From CAVWXT01 sp963759115 (GTDB lineage: Bacteria > Planctomycetota > Planctomycetia > Pirellulales > Thermoguttaceae), in NCBI GenBank assembly GCA_963759115.1, contig CAVWXT010000006.1:310001-374000 (forward strand): a stretch of 64,000 bases of DNA, in the 5' to 3' direction. The notes under the pieces are model-generated. The model did not search any database. It was not told the origin of the DNA and saw nothing but the letters and a program-made list of their open reading frames with translations. Position numbers and translations under genes: made by a program. Shown one piece after another: positions 1-8,422 of the stretch; positions within the stretch are counted from its first letter, which is position 1; each line of letters begins with the position of its first letter.

Positions 1-348
1 ATGCCAAATGCCGTGTTCTCTGTTGCTACTCCGAAGACGGCGGGAGAAGGGCTAACCCTAACTGCCGCAAGCTACGTCATCCACTTTGACCATTGGTGGA
101 ATCCTGCCGTTGCGTGGCAGGCAGAAGATCGGGCACATCGCAAGGGTCAGAAGGAAGCGGTGAACGTATACAGTTTTTGGATGGTTGACACGGTGGAGGA
201 ACGAATTCGTGCAATTTTGGAGAAGAAAGGACTTCTCCATAGCGAGATTATTGATTCGTTGTCCGAAGCGGACTTTGACAAAGCGTTGACTTTGGATGAC
301 CTTCTCTCGGTCCTCGACCTCGACAACGGGACGGTGCAAAATCAATGA
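1..348 (+). CDS. SNF2-family DNA helicase/ATPase, C-terminal end (partial)
   Basis: The reading frame is open at the window edge, so this is the 3' end of a longer gene that starts upstream; the ATG at base 1 is probably internal. The 115 residues hold the last two helicase motifs of the SNF2 family: GEGLTLTAASYVIHFDHWWN (motif V region) and QAEDRAHRKGQ (motif VI with the arginine finger), followed by the usual C-terminal region beginning VNVYSFWMVDTVEERI. SNF2 proteins use ATP to translocate on double-stranded DNA and remodel bound proteins; bacterial members are often found in mobile or defence regions. The substrate cannot be deduced from this fragment. Confidence 0.9.
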   Translation: MPNAVFSVATPKTAGEGLTLTAASYVIHFDHWWNPAVAWQAEDRAHRKGQKEAVNVYSFWMVDTVEERIRAILEKKGLLHSEIIDSLSEADFDKALTLDDLLSVLDLDNGTVQNQ

Positions 349-471
349 AACGCCAAGGGCTGAGAATCACCATTGGCACGCTCGTAACCCTGAACGGGCG
401 ACTGAATTGGTGAAACCAACGAAGCACCTACAACAAAGCTGGTTCAGCCCGTTTTGATGGAAAGGAACTCC

Positions 472-585
472 ATGCGACGTTTCCCGTCGGCCCTCTTCCT
501 GTTTCTGCTCCTGCTTGCCCCCGCCTGCGCCCAGCCCACCGACTCGCGCGGGCGATCTGGATGCCCGCTACGAACTGAATGCTAG
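472..585 (+). pseudogene. Signal-peptide fragment of a secreted protein
   Basis: A 37-codon frame starts with a clear export signal: MRRFPSALFLF, a leucine-rich core, then LAPACAQPTD. It ends at a stop soon after. In another frame the DNA continues as GDLDARYELNARN, which looks like the start of a mature secreted protein, until the frame is lost near 640. I read this as the 5' remnant of a frameshifted or deleted exported protein. The 285 bases between the helicase and the toxin gene hold nothing else I can name. Confidence 0.4.
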
Positions 586-632
586 AAATCGAGGGAAGAA
601 CAACCGGGCCACGTTCGTCGTCAGCCCGGCTT

Positions 633-956
633 CTAACGCATGTCCAGTTGGACCTTGATGGCTTCCTCGATCTTGCGCATGTCGTCTTGGGAGATAACGC
701 CGGCTCGCCGGAAAAGCCGCTGCTTGCTCACGGTCGCCAACTGATCGGCCATGGCCTTGCTCGGCTTTCCCTCGAAGTCGACGGCCGCCTCGCTGGGATA
801 GAGGCGCTCCACGTTGCTCGTCAAAGGGACCACCTGAACGCGGTTCAGAAACCGGTTCGACGCGTCATTGCTGACGATGACGGCAGGCCGCTTCTTTCGG
901 ATCTCGCCGCCGATGGAAGGCTCGAAGTTGACCCACCACACCTCACGCCTCTTCAT
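633..956 (-). CDS. MazF/PemK-family toxin endoribonuclease
   Basis: The 107-residue protein starts MKRREVWWVNFEPS; longer upstream starts give an implausible arginine/proline-rich extension, so 956 was chosen. Family motifs are present: the GGEIRKKRPAVIVSND strand-loop carrying the catalytic arginine, and VVPLTSN carrying the conserved threonine/serine. MazF toxins cleave single-stranded mRNA at short sequence motifs and stop growth until neutralised. The start lies inside the 3' end of the upstream antitoxin gene (14-base overlap), the usual translational coupling of antitoxin-toxin pairs. Length and order (antitoxin first) match the family. Confidence 0.88.
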   Translation of the reverse strand: MKRREVWWVNFEPSIGGEIRKKRPAVIVSNDASNRFLNRVQVVPLTSNVERLYPSEAAVDFEGKPSKAMADQLATVSKQRLFRRAGVISQDDMRKIEEAIKVQLDMR

Positions 957-1173
957 GGGCGGCGTCCTTGAAGGTGACCTCGGCCCACTGGAGGGCCTCT
1001 TTCTCCCGCTTCTTATCCTTTGCCATTTCGGCATAAGCCGAGTCCAGGTCGGGCCGAACGACGTGTGGGCGGACCAGTTCCTCGATGAACTTGCTTATTT
1101 TCCGACGACCGATGGTCTCGTGCAGCCCCTCGTAGACGACTTCGTCCACGGTGATGGTCAGTTTCTTCTGCAT
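943..1173 (-). CDS. Antitoxin of the MazF-type pair
   Basis: This 76-residue acidic/basic protein starts MQKKLTITVDEVVYEGLHE. The N-terminal part, a short beta strand followed by helices (ETIGRRKISKFIEEL), fits a ribbon-helix-helix DNA-binding domain. The charged C-terminal tail (MAKDKKREKEALQWAEVTF) is the part expected to wrap the toxin. A strong ribosome site (GGAGG) sits just upstream. It overlaps the toxin gene by 14 bases. It should repress its own operon through the directly repeated site at 1186-1207. The family assignment rests on context and fold-like pattern, so the exact antitoxin family is uncertain. Confidence 0.8.
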   Translation of the reverse strand: MQKKLTITVDEVVYEGLHETIGRRKISKFIEELVRPHVVRPDLDSAYAEMAKDKKREKEALQWAEVTFKDAAHEEA

Positions 1174-1564
1174 CGCACACCTCCATATACGTGTAGTATA
1201 CGTGTACGCAGGGCAATGTCAACGCGGCGTTTGTCGTTCTGGGCGACCTTGGCCATAAAGTCCTTGGGCTCGTCGATGGCGTGGCAATAGAGGAACCAGG
1301 CCCGTCATTCGGGCAGACGGAGGGGTGCGTGTTGGTGCGAAGGAACTCGCCGGCCGCGGAGAGCACCCAATTCAGATTCTCGCGGTAGGTCTGCTCGCGG
1401 TTCTCGCTGACGACCTTGAAGGCGGACACGTTCCGCGTGCAGATTCTACGGATCGTCGATTCGCCAACCCCGTAGTCGCGTGCGAGTACCTTCTGCTGCT
1501 CCCCGGCGGCATAGCGGCGCAGAATCTCTGCCCGCTGGTCGGAAGTGAGCTTGGGTTCGGCCAT
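1158..1564 (-). CDS. Small helix-turn-helix protein (frameshifted)
   Basis: The N-terminal 60 residues (from MAEPKLTSDQRAEILRRYAA) form a resolvase/transposase-like helix-turn-helix: EILRRYAAGEQQKVLARDYG then VGESTIRRICTR. The frame then breaks near 1300. The continuation in a neighbouring frame, AWFLYCHAIDEPKDFMAKVA, runs to a stop at 1158, overlapping the antitoxin start. The joined product would be about 135 residues. Similar small proteins with a DNA-binding head are common in this phylum, but I do not know the function. It may be an accessory regulator of the toxin-antitoxin pair or an unrelated mobile-element protein. Confidence 0.5.
1186..1207 (-). promoter_or_regulatory. Operator/promoter of the toxin-antitoxin operon
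   Basis: Two 11-base direct repeats, TATACGTGTAG and TATACGTGTAC, lie head to tail immediately upstream of the antitoxin ribosome site. Read on the minus strand the region contains TATACT, a good -10 element, so a protein bound to the repeats would cover the promoter. Ribbon-helix-helix antitoxins usually bind such tandem sites. Confidence 0.55.
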
Positions 1565-1742
1565 TCCTCTACCCTAGCAACCGACCGACTTCCGGCCCGG
1601 TTCCCGGCCAGCGCAAAAAGAAAGCCCGGCAGATTGCGGAGGCTAATAAGGGACGCTATAGTCACCGTCGCCAGACAGCTCGCCTGGGTACATACGTGTC
1701 AAGAGGTACACTCCCGGTTGCGGGAGAAATGAGGGCGCGACA

Positions 1743-2049
1743 ATGTCATGGACACCACCAGACAAAGTGGATGAGACGACTGTGTGGGGCGTTTTTGCAT
1801 CTATACCGGAGGCAGCCACAGCAGAAGAGACAATTGCAATCGGTAGGTGGTTTCGCCAGAATCGCGCCTTGTTCGCTCCAATCGTCAAAGGGCTGGCAGA
1901 GTTAGCAGCATCACAACCGGGCGGAACCGAGGCATCGACCGATACCGTAAAGTGGGCCGGTTGTGGGATGAAGGCGAAATCGACATGTTCAACCAGACCG
2001 ATCGCGGGGCCGCCATCGTCGGTGCTGCGATGTTAGAGGAAGAACTAAG
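1743..2049 (+). pseudogene. MltR-like protein remnant, truncated
   Basis: The frame opens at ATG 1743 and reads through a helical region (GRWFRQNRALFAPIVKGLAE). It then needs one frameshift near 1960 to continue as GEIDMFNQTDRGAAIVGAAM LEEEL, which closely resembles the conserved core (DRGAA...FLEE.L) of MltR/mannitol-operon-repressor-like proteins. The match stops abruptly at about 2049, where sequence of an IS transposase in the opposite orientation begins. The gene has therefore lost its 3' half. The function of this family outside enteric bacteria is unclear. Confidence 0.45.
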
Positions 2050-2426
2050 GCCAATGCCATCAGCGACCAGGGAACGTCTTCACGGCCCAAGGGGATCGTG
2101 CGATCGAGAAACTCCTTCAGGCCCAACTGGCCGAGGAGTTCCAGTCCCAGCCAAGGCCCGCCCCAATCGCAACGATTCTCCACTCGCACGCGTTTGACAT
2201 CCACTTCGACCCATTGCGGCCGGTCGTCCTGGAAGAGCCGTTTCTGCCGCCGTCCTTGCTTGCCTTCCGCCGCCGCCTTCACGCCCAACCGCTGCGGTTC
2301 GTCGAGTTGTCCCAGATAAGCGACCACGCGTTGCCGAGGACCGCGCTCGGTGCGATACGACTCCATCAGTGCCCAGTAGGCGTGACGTTTTCCGTTCTTC
2401 TGTCGATAGCACGGGCGAATGAACAT
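2050..2426 (-). pseudogene. IS1634/IS4-like transposase, N-terminal fragment
   Basis: From ATG 2426 the frame gives MFIRPCYRQKNGKRHAYWAL and then SYRTERGPRQRVVAYLGQLD, the typical N-terminus of IS1634-like transposases, and continues to REDVPWSLMALALVL. Homology ends there, at the junction with the MltR remnant, so about 125 of roughly 500 residues remain and the catalytic DDE domain is missing. It is a dead insertion-sequence relic. The 245 bases upstream (2427-2670) contain no gene; they include the dispersed motif AAGACCCAAGACCAAAG at 2615-2631. Confidence 0.7.
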
Positions 2427-2670
2427 GCCCGTAATTCTACCCCTGCCAATGGCATTCCAAAGGCCAAGGTCTTCACTACAACGCCCCGGCAGACATTCGC
2501 CGAGCGATCGACCCACGAGCTTCAACGACTTACATCAAGAAACCCCACCTCCATGCGAGGTTCAACTAGGACAAGATTCCCCTCAGAATTCTCGCCTGCT
2601 GGCGAACTTGGGCTAAGACCCAAGACCAAAGTGTCTCCGTGGTGTTCTCGGCCTCGTGCCGTTCACCATG

Positions 2671-4002
2671 CTATTGCTGCCGCGTCTCCTTAAACTTCAA
2701 TCGGGCCTGCGGTGGCACGTTCTCCTCACCGGGCAACAGCGTAGCTTCCGGCACCGGCAGGTGACGCAGCAGCCAGTCGGTCTGCCGGCTGGCCGGCACC
2801 TGCACGACGCTGGACGGGACGAGCGTTTGCACCAGGGCGGCCACCGGCTGCGGCCCGAGCGGTTCGCCCAGCAGGCGATTGCCCGCCTCGCCGCTGAGGA
2901 TGGTGCCTTGTTCAGCGGCGGGGCAACGCCCACGGAGCCGCAACCCCAGGGCGTCGAGCGTAACCAGGAAGGCCAGTTCGTTGTATCGCATCCGTTGGCC
3001 TACCAGCGGCGGCTCGGCGCCCGGCCTGAGTTGCAGGCGATCGACGGCCGCGGCCAGCAGCGAACGGTCGATCGTGCCCGGCCCGGCCGCGACGATGGCA
3101 CTGCCTTCCTCCAGGCGTCCCCGGAGGAAGCGGGCCGATTGGATCGTCACGTCGCCGCTGCCGCTGAGTTGGTACGGAAAATGATCGCTCACCAGCCTGC
3201 CGAGGTCGACGTTGACCAACTGGCCGAATGCCTCGCCTTCCCAACCTTCCGTGCTGTCGTTGGCCCTGATGTAGCCGCGGAAGCAGCATTGCGGCCCCAA
3301 CGGCTTCAGTTCTCTTAGCCCCATCGCCAGCACGTTGCACGGCATCTCGCCGCCGCCGGTATAGAGCTCGAAGCCGTTGGCGGGGGGCGAAATCTGGCGG
3401 TTGCGGTCGATCACGATGCGGATCGGATCGGACGTGTCGACGCCGGCCAGGCGGAAATGGACTTCCGCGCGCGTTCGCTCCGGGCGCGATTCGAGCCCGG
3501 CTTCCAGGTCGGTCACCGTTTGCGGAGGGTCGCTGGCTCGCAGCGTCACGTCGGCCGCCGAGAGCCGCAGGTCGGCCGCCAGCGGGCCGTAGGAACCCTC
3601 CATCGTGCGTTGCAGACACTGCCAAATCCGGTCGAGCGACGCCGCTTCCACCTCAAGCTGCGACGCGGTGAGCGCCAGCACGGCCCGGCGCTGGCCCTGT
3701 TGGTCGGTCTCTTGCTGCCGCGCGATCTCCAGCAGCCGGCAGCGAAGGACGGCTTGGCCCGTCTCGGGATCGGTCAGTTCCAGCCCTTCGTAGAGCACCA
3801 CTCCGGGCCGAAGGTGCTTCAAGCCGTCCAGCGTCGCGTTCATGCCGAGTTGCCGGCCGAGTTGCTCGGCCTCGGCGCGGGCGTTTCCCGGCAGATGCCG
3901 GCTGAGGCACCAGCCGCCCAAGAGCAACGTCGGCAGCACGCCCAGGATGGCGAATCCGGCGAGGCAGATGCGAAAACGAGTTCTATCGTAAAGTTGGAAC
4001 AT
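2671..4002 (-). CDS. Membrane-anchored protein of unknown function (443 aa)
   Basis: The start MFQLYDRTRFRICL was chosen because it is followed at once by a membrane segment (LAGFAILGVLPTLLLGGWCL); the longer start adds an odd 28-residue extension. The rest has no further membrane segment and should lie outside the cytoplasm. It alternates strand-like segments and resembles AsmA/DUF-type envelope proteins of planctomycetes (for example GSGDVTIQSARFLRGRLEEG). I recognise no catalytic motif. It is transcribed in the same direction as aroC, about 100 bases downstream of it, with a hairpin repeat between them. The function is unknown; a role in envelope assembly is only a guess. Confidence 0.7.
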   Translation of the reverse strand: MFQLYDRTRFRICLAGFAILGVLPTLLLGGWCLSRHLPGNARAEAEQLGRQLGMNATLDGLKHLRPGVVLYEGLELTDPETGQAVLRCRLLEIARQQETDQQGQRRAVLALTASQLEVEAASLDRIWQCLQRTMEGSYGPLAADLRLSAADVTLRASDPPQTVTDLEAGLESRPERTRAEVHFRLAGVDTSDPIRIVIDRNRQISPPANGFELYTGGGEMPCNVLAMGLRELKPLGPQCCFRGYIRANDSTEGWEGEAFGQLVNVDLGRLVSDHFPYQLSGSGDVTIQSARFLRGRLEEGSAIVAAGPGTIDRSLLAAAVDRLQLRPGAEPPLVGQRMRYNELAFLVTLDALGLRLRGRCPAAEQGTILSGEAGNRLLGEPLGPQPVAALVQTLVPSSVVQVPASRQTDWLLRHLPVPEATLLPGEENVPPQARLKFKETRQQ

Positions 4003-4020
4003 CCTTGTTCCTGCGAAACG

Positions 4021-4107
4021 ATGAATGCGGAATGATGCATGATGAATTGCACGATTGTCTGCGACGTCTGCCGCCTGTTGCGGCATTCATCACTCATCAT
4101 TCATCAT
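4021..4107. repeat. ATGATGAATG-type imperfect inverted repeat
   Basis: Left part GAATGCGGAATGATGCATGA and right part CATTCATCACTCATCATTCA are built from the same ATGATG/ATTC words in opposite orientation. The repeat fills the gap between aroC and the next gene, and the aroC stop codon lies inside its right arm. Confidence 0.45.
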
Positions 4108-5254
4108 TGGTTCAGCTTCTCCTTCGCCATGTCGTGAAACAGTTTCCATCGGGCCTGGATTTCCGCCAGGCTGTCGCCGCCGAACTTGTCGACCACCGCC
4201 CGGGCGATCTCGAAGGCCACCACGTTCTCGACGATGCAACTGGCCGCCGCCACGGCACAGACGTCGCTCCGTTCGTAGGAGGCCTTTTCGGGCTGCTTCG
4301 TGGCCAGGTTCACCGATTCCAGCGGGTGGGCCAGCGTGCTGATCGGCTTCTTCGCCGCGCGGATGACGATCGGCTGCGAGTTGGTCATGCCCGCCTCCAG
4401 GCCGCCGGCGTTGTTGGTGGGCCGCGTGAAGCCCAGCGAAGGCGTGTCGGCCAAGGCGGGGTCGTAGCGAATCGGATCGTGAACTTCCGAGCCGGGACGC
4501 CGCGCCGCCGCGAAGCCCATGCCGATCTCAACCCCCTTGATCGCCTGCACCGACATCACGGCCTGGGCCAGGCGGCCGTCGAGTTTCTTATCCCATTGCG
4601 TATGCGAGCCGAGACCGAACGGGACGCCCTCGACGCGGACCTCGATCACGCCGCCCAGCGTGTTGCCCTGCTGCTTCATCTGATCGATGACGCGCGGTAA
4701 CCTCGGCGTCCCGATCGGGATCGAGGGTATACAGTTCGCTCTTGTCGCGGAGCGCGCGCTGTTGGTCGAGGGTGCCCGGCTGGGGACGAACGGCGATCGG
4801 CCCGACCTCGACGACGTAGCCGAAGACGGTGATGCCCAGCGGCGCCAGCAGTTGCTTGGCCAACGCCCCAGCGGCGACCCGGACGGCCGTCTCTCGGGCG
4901 CTGGCCCGCTCCAATACACCGCGGATCGAGCCGAGATACTTGATCGAGCCGCTGAGATCGCCGTGCCCTGGCCGGGGTCGCGGCAGTTCCTCCATTTGCT
5001 CGATCTTGTAGTCTTTGTTGGGCACCAGCAAGGCGATCGGGCTGCCGATGGTCTTGCCCCGCCAGACTCCGCTGAGGACCTCCGCGTGATCGAACTCGAT
5101 CCGCTGTCGGCCGCCCCGGCCATATCCCCCCTGGCGGCGCATCGAGCTCGCCGTCAATCGACTCCACGTTGAGTTCCACGCCGGCCGGGAAGCCATCGAC
5201 CAGCGTCACGAGTGCTTTGCCGTGCGATTCGCCGGCGGTGTAGTAGCGTAACAT
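4104..5254 (-). CDS. aroC: Chorismate synthase (two apparent frameshifts)
   Basis: The enzyme converts 5-enolpyruvylshikimate-3-phosphate to chorismate, the last step of the shikimate pathway, with reduced FMN. The start MLRYYTAGESHGKALVTLVD carries the family signature GESHG. The frame then changes near 5135 to GGYGRGGRQRIEFDHAEVLS and again near 4695 to VIDQMKQQGNTLGGVIEVRV, ending KEKLNQ. The three pieces join in the right order to about 380 residues, the normal length, with the later signatures ARETAVRVAAGALAKQLL and NNAGGLEAGMTNSQPIVIR present. A conserved essential gene is unlikely to be broken twice, so indel errors in the sequence are the best explanation. Confidence 0.92.
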
Positions 5255-5320
5255 GCTTGCCAATTCTACCCAGACCTCCGCGGCGGGGATAGGCCGATTG
5301 GAAGAAAATGCCAGAATAGG

Positions 5321-6987
5321 GGCTCTTCCGGTTTTAGGTGCAGAACGCGAGAAATTCAGCCTTCAGGCCACGGACGATCTCGCGTAGCTCGGCGATGGTC
5401 CGCCCGGCGGCTTCCGACGCCCGGTTCAAGTCCAGGAGCAGCCGGTTCCAGAGCGTGTCGGCTGACTTCACGCCGTAGCAGCGTTTGGTGATGACGCGGG
5501 CCTTGTTGTTGATACCTTCAACCGCCGCGCTGGTGTACCGCCCGTCGAAGTAGTTCAGGATGCCCGTCTTCCAGTTGTCGTAGGTCGTCCAGAACTTGGC
5601 GAAGTCCAGCCCCAGCGCTTCGGTCCGCGCGCGGAGTTCGGCCAACTGCTGTTCCGCTGTGGCGCGATCCGGCGCGGTGTCGAAGATCTCCTTGAACCGC
5701 ACGCGCACGTCATACACGTCCTTCAACACAGGCAACTCGACGAACAGCCGATCCAGCGACTCGCGTTCCTCGGGCTTCAGGTCCTTCGGGTCGCGGCGGA
5801 ACTCCCACATCAGCGAGCGGAACCGTTTCTGCTCGGCTTTGGACAACTGGGCCTTGTGCTTCCGCGTGCTTTTTTTTTCGCAACTCATCCACCACCTCGT
5901 TGAACTGCTTGGCCACGTGGAACCGGTCCACCACCAACCGGCTGTTGCGAAGTTGCTCGTTGCAGACCGGGCCGTAGACCTTCCCCATGTCCACGCGGTG
6001 CGTTTCCACCGCGGCGGCTGCTCGGGTGTCAATTTCCCCAGGCATTCGAGGGCCGCTGCCGTGTCGCGCCCGCGGGCCACCGCCAGCACCTTCGGCGACT
6101 CCGGGTCGGTCAAGTCCGTCATCACCGTCACGTACAACTTGTGCCGCTTCTTGAGGCTGATTTCGTCCATGCCCACGTGCTTGATGACCCGTGCCGGGTC
6201 GATCCGCTTGTCGTCCTTCAACTGGTTCTCGACGATCAGTTCCACGGTCTCCGCCGAGATGCCCAGCCGCGCGGCCACCTCTTCTTCGTTGCTGCCGATG
6301 AGCATCCGCAGCACGTATTCCTCGAAGCGGTACGTGTACAGCACCTTCTTCCGCTTGAAGGGGGCGAAATGCTCCTGGCGATGCCCACAGCGCGAGCAAC
6401 GATGGAAGCAGGGCTGGAAGATCAGGAAGCTCGGCTGACCCCACAGGTCCAGGTCGCGGACCACATAGACGGTGTTCTTGTACTCGTAGGTGGACGGCTC
6501 TTCGTGGCCGCACTGCTCACAACGGCAAGAGTCGGGCAGGGGGAACTTGACCTCGAAGCCGTGCCCGTCGCGCGAGCGCTCGTATCCCAACAGTTCCACA
6601 CCCGGCGGCAAATCCAACTTCACTTTGACCTCGACCTGAGCCATCCGTGGCCTCCTTGGTTGGCGGTGTCTTCTGCGACGGGGCGAAGGCAACAACCGCG
6701 TTGGTCCGACCGCCGCCGCTTGAGCAAGGTAACGCCGCGGGCGACCTCGGGCCAACAGCAACCTTCCCAACTCGCGAAATCGGCGCCCGCAGGGAGGAGG
6801 CGGCGGAACATGTTCCCGGACAAGCACTTACGCTCGCAATCCCTGTTGCACTATATTCTTGTGGGGGGGGCTAATATGGCGAGAATTACGTGCCTGGGGC
6901 GTTCAAGCAACCGTCGCGCGTAGTATAACGGCCGCTATTGTTGAGCCTCGGGTTTGTGCGGCGTTCGCACCCAGAACCGGAAGAGCC
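5321..6987 (-). mobile_element. Complete ISL3-family insertion sequence (1,667 bp)
   Basis: The left end reads GGCTCTTCCGGTTTTAGGTG and the right end, reverse-complemented, reads GGCTCTTCCGGTTCTGGGTG, giving terminal inverted repeats of about 27 bp with few mismatches. The same eight bases, AGAATAGG, lie directly outside both ends (5313-5320 and 6988-6995). ISL3 elements make 8-bp target duplications, so this is a clean insertion with both borders preserved. One transposase gene occupies most of it. It landed between aroC and a dispersed hairpin repeat. Confidence 0.93.
5334..6644 (-). CDS. ISL3-family DDE transposase
   Basis: The start MAQVEVKVKLDLPPGVELLG follows the usual ISL3 layout: an N-terminal zinc-binding part with CRCEQCGHEE and CFHRCSRCGH, a helix-turn-helix region (EEEVAARLGISAETVELIVE), then the DDE nuclease with HVGMDEISLKKRHKLYV and the late motif SAAVEGINNKARVIKR-like sequence. 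The stretch from about 6030 to 5872 is in another frame (VDMGKVYGPVCNEQLRNSRL then VVDRFHVAKQFNEVVDELR, carrying the second catalytic Asp), so two compensating indels occur. One is at a run of nine T (5870-5878). It is probably intact in the real genome. Confidence 0.9.
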   Translation of the reverse strand: MAQVEVKVKLDLPPGVELLGYERSRDGHGFEVKFPLPDSCRCEQCGHEEPSTYEYKNTVYVVRDLDLWGQPSFLIFQPCFHRCSRCGHRQEHFAPFKRKKVLYTYRFEEYVLRMLIGSNEEEVAARLGISAETVELIVENQLKDDKRIDPARVIKHVGMDEISLKKRHKLYVTVMTDLTDPESPKVLAVARGRDTAAALECLGKLTPEQPPRWKRTAWTWGRSTARSATSNFATAGWWWTGSTWPSSSTRWWMSCEKKSTRKHKAQLSKAEQKRFRSLMWEFRRDPKDLKPEERESLDRLFVELPVLKDVYDVRVRFKEIFDTAPDRATAEQQLAELRARTEALGLDFAKFWTTYDNWKTGILNYFDGRYTSAAVEGINNKARVITKRCYGVKSADTLWNRLLLDLNRASEAAGRTIAELREIVRGLKAEFLAFCT

Positions 6988-7071
6988 AGAATAGGAGAGG
7001 CGATGGAGGATGCGGCAGGGACAAGGGCCTAATACCGTTCAAACGGCGGTAAGCGGCTGGCGACATTGCGA

Positions 7072-7167
7072 AGTCCTTGGTCTTGGGCCTTGGGGCTTCG
7101 GCCTTAGAAATGCATCCCGGACTCTGTCGTCGCGTAGGTCCGGCAGCCAGGACCCAAGACCAAAAGC
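7072..7167. repeat. Dispersed CCAAGACC inverted repeat, copy 2
   Basis: The left arm has TTGGTCTTGGGCCTTGGGGC (7077 on) and the right arm AGGACCCAAGACCAAAAG (7149-7166), able to form a long imperfect hairpin. A flank reading AATACCGTTCAAACGG (7031 on) resembles one end of the related element at 16904-17040, so they are members of one family. Confidence 0.6.
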
Positions 7168-7280
7168 GTTTCATTCGCATCGTTTCCTCTTGCGGGAAAT
7201 GCCCATTCTGGTTAATAGGGTCCATTCTTGTCGCGTTTTGCCGCCAGGGGGCTGGTCGTCGGTTCCTGTACCTACCCAGA

Positions 7281-8207
7281 ATGTCCAGGCTTCGCTGTTT
7301 GCGGCTGTTCCGTGGCCGTCGTTCCGCTGGCAACCCCTTGATTCTCGGGGCGGCCGCGCTGTTGTTGTTTGGCTGCCAGAGTACGCCGACCACGACGGAA
7401 AGCATACGGCCGCAAGAGGCCATGTTTCCCTCGCTGAAACTCAACGGCGACCTGCTGAAGTCGTTCAAACCGTCGAACCAGCGCGACTGGACCCCCGAGC
7501 AGGCCGTGCTGGCCTATGCCGACTTTCTTGGCAGCCGAGTGACGGTGCATAACATTCGCAACTGCCGATGGCGGACCGAGGACGATGTCACCCTGGCCTA
7601 CTACGATAAGACCTTCGACATGGAGAAGCTGACATCGGTAGACTTCATTGTCGTGCCGTTCAACGAGACGCCGAGCATCGGCCACACGATGCTCAGTTTC
7701 GGCTTCGACAATTGCGATTATCTGGCGGTCTCGGTGGAGATTCGCCGGGAACGCGGCGAGGCGTTCAACACGCTCAAGGGCTTCTTTCGACAGTACGAGA
7801 TCATGTACGTGGTGGCCGACGAACGCGACGTGATTCAGAAGCGGGTCAATTGCGATCTGTCGGACGTCTACGTACACCGCTCGGTAGCGACGCCGGAGCA
7901 GGCCCGCGTCCTCTTCAAGGACGTGATGCGGCGCGTCAACAAGCTGGCCCGCGAGCCGGAGTTCTACGACACGCTCACGAACAATTGCACGACGAACATC
8001 CGCAATCACATCAATCATCTCAAACCGGACGAAGTCCCTTACGACTACCGCGTCTTGCTCCCCGGCTACTCCGATCGGCTGGCCTACGACCTGGGCCTGA
8101 TCGAACACCACGGGTCGTACGAGGAGACGCGGCTCCGCGCCAAGGTGAACTACCAGGCGTATCTGTATCGTGAGGCCCCCGACTTCTCGCAGCAAATTCG
8201 GCGGTAA
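7281..8207 (+). CDS. DUF4105-domain lipoprotein
   Basis: The start at 7281 (MSRLRCLRLFRGRRSAG) puts a short basic region before a hydrophobic core ending LLLFGCQS, a lipoprotein signal with the modified cysteine at about residue 33. The longer frame from 7077 lacks a signal and overlaps the hairpin repeat. The mature part matches DUF4105 proteins: the IGHTMLSFGFDN strand, DVYVHRSVATPEQARVLFKD, and the conserved FYDTLTNNCTTNIRNHIN block with an invariant Asn-Asn-Cys-Thr. DUF4105 is predicted to adopt a papain-like/NlpC-type fold, so a hydrolase or amidase acting in the periplasm is possible, but no member of this lineage is characterised to my knowledge. Confidence 0.8.
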   Translation: MSRLRCLRLFRGRRSAGNPLILGAAALLLFGCQSTPTTTESIRPQEAMFPSLKLNGDLLKSFKPSNQRDWTPEQAVLAYADFLGSRVTVHNIRNCRWRTEDDVTLAYYDKTFDMEKLTSVDFIVVPFNETPSIGHTMLSFGFDNCDYLAVSVEIRRERGEAFNTLKGFFRQYEIMYVVADERDVIQKRVNCDLSDVYVHRSVATPEQARVLFKDVMRRVNKLAREPEFYDTLTNNCTTNIRNHINHLKPDEVPYDYRVLLPGYSDRLAYDLGLIEHHGSYEETRLRAKVNYQAYLYREAPDFSQQIRR

Positions 8208-8422
8208 CGGGGTGCCGGCCCGTCCCGTCCCGTCGCTGCCTGCCCCCCATTCTCGCAATTCGTGGGGGAACGAAGGGACGTTCGCCGCCCGACAACAGCG
8301 GTTCGCAACTGCGGAAGTTCCCCCTTCAGGCCCCACTTCAGGCGGTATTGACTCGCCTTTTTGGCAAGCTAGTATGATAGTAGCAGTTGGTGCCCCCTCA
8401 TGTTCGAGAGGAGCGGGTTTCG

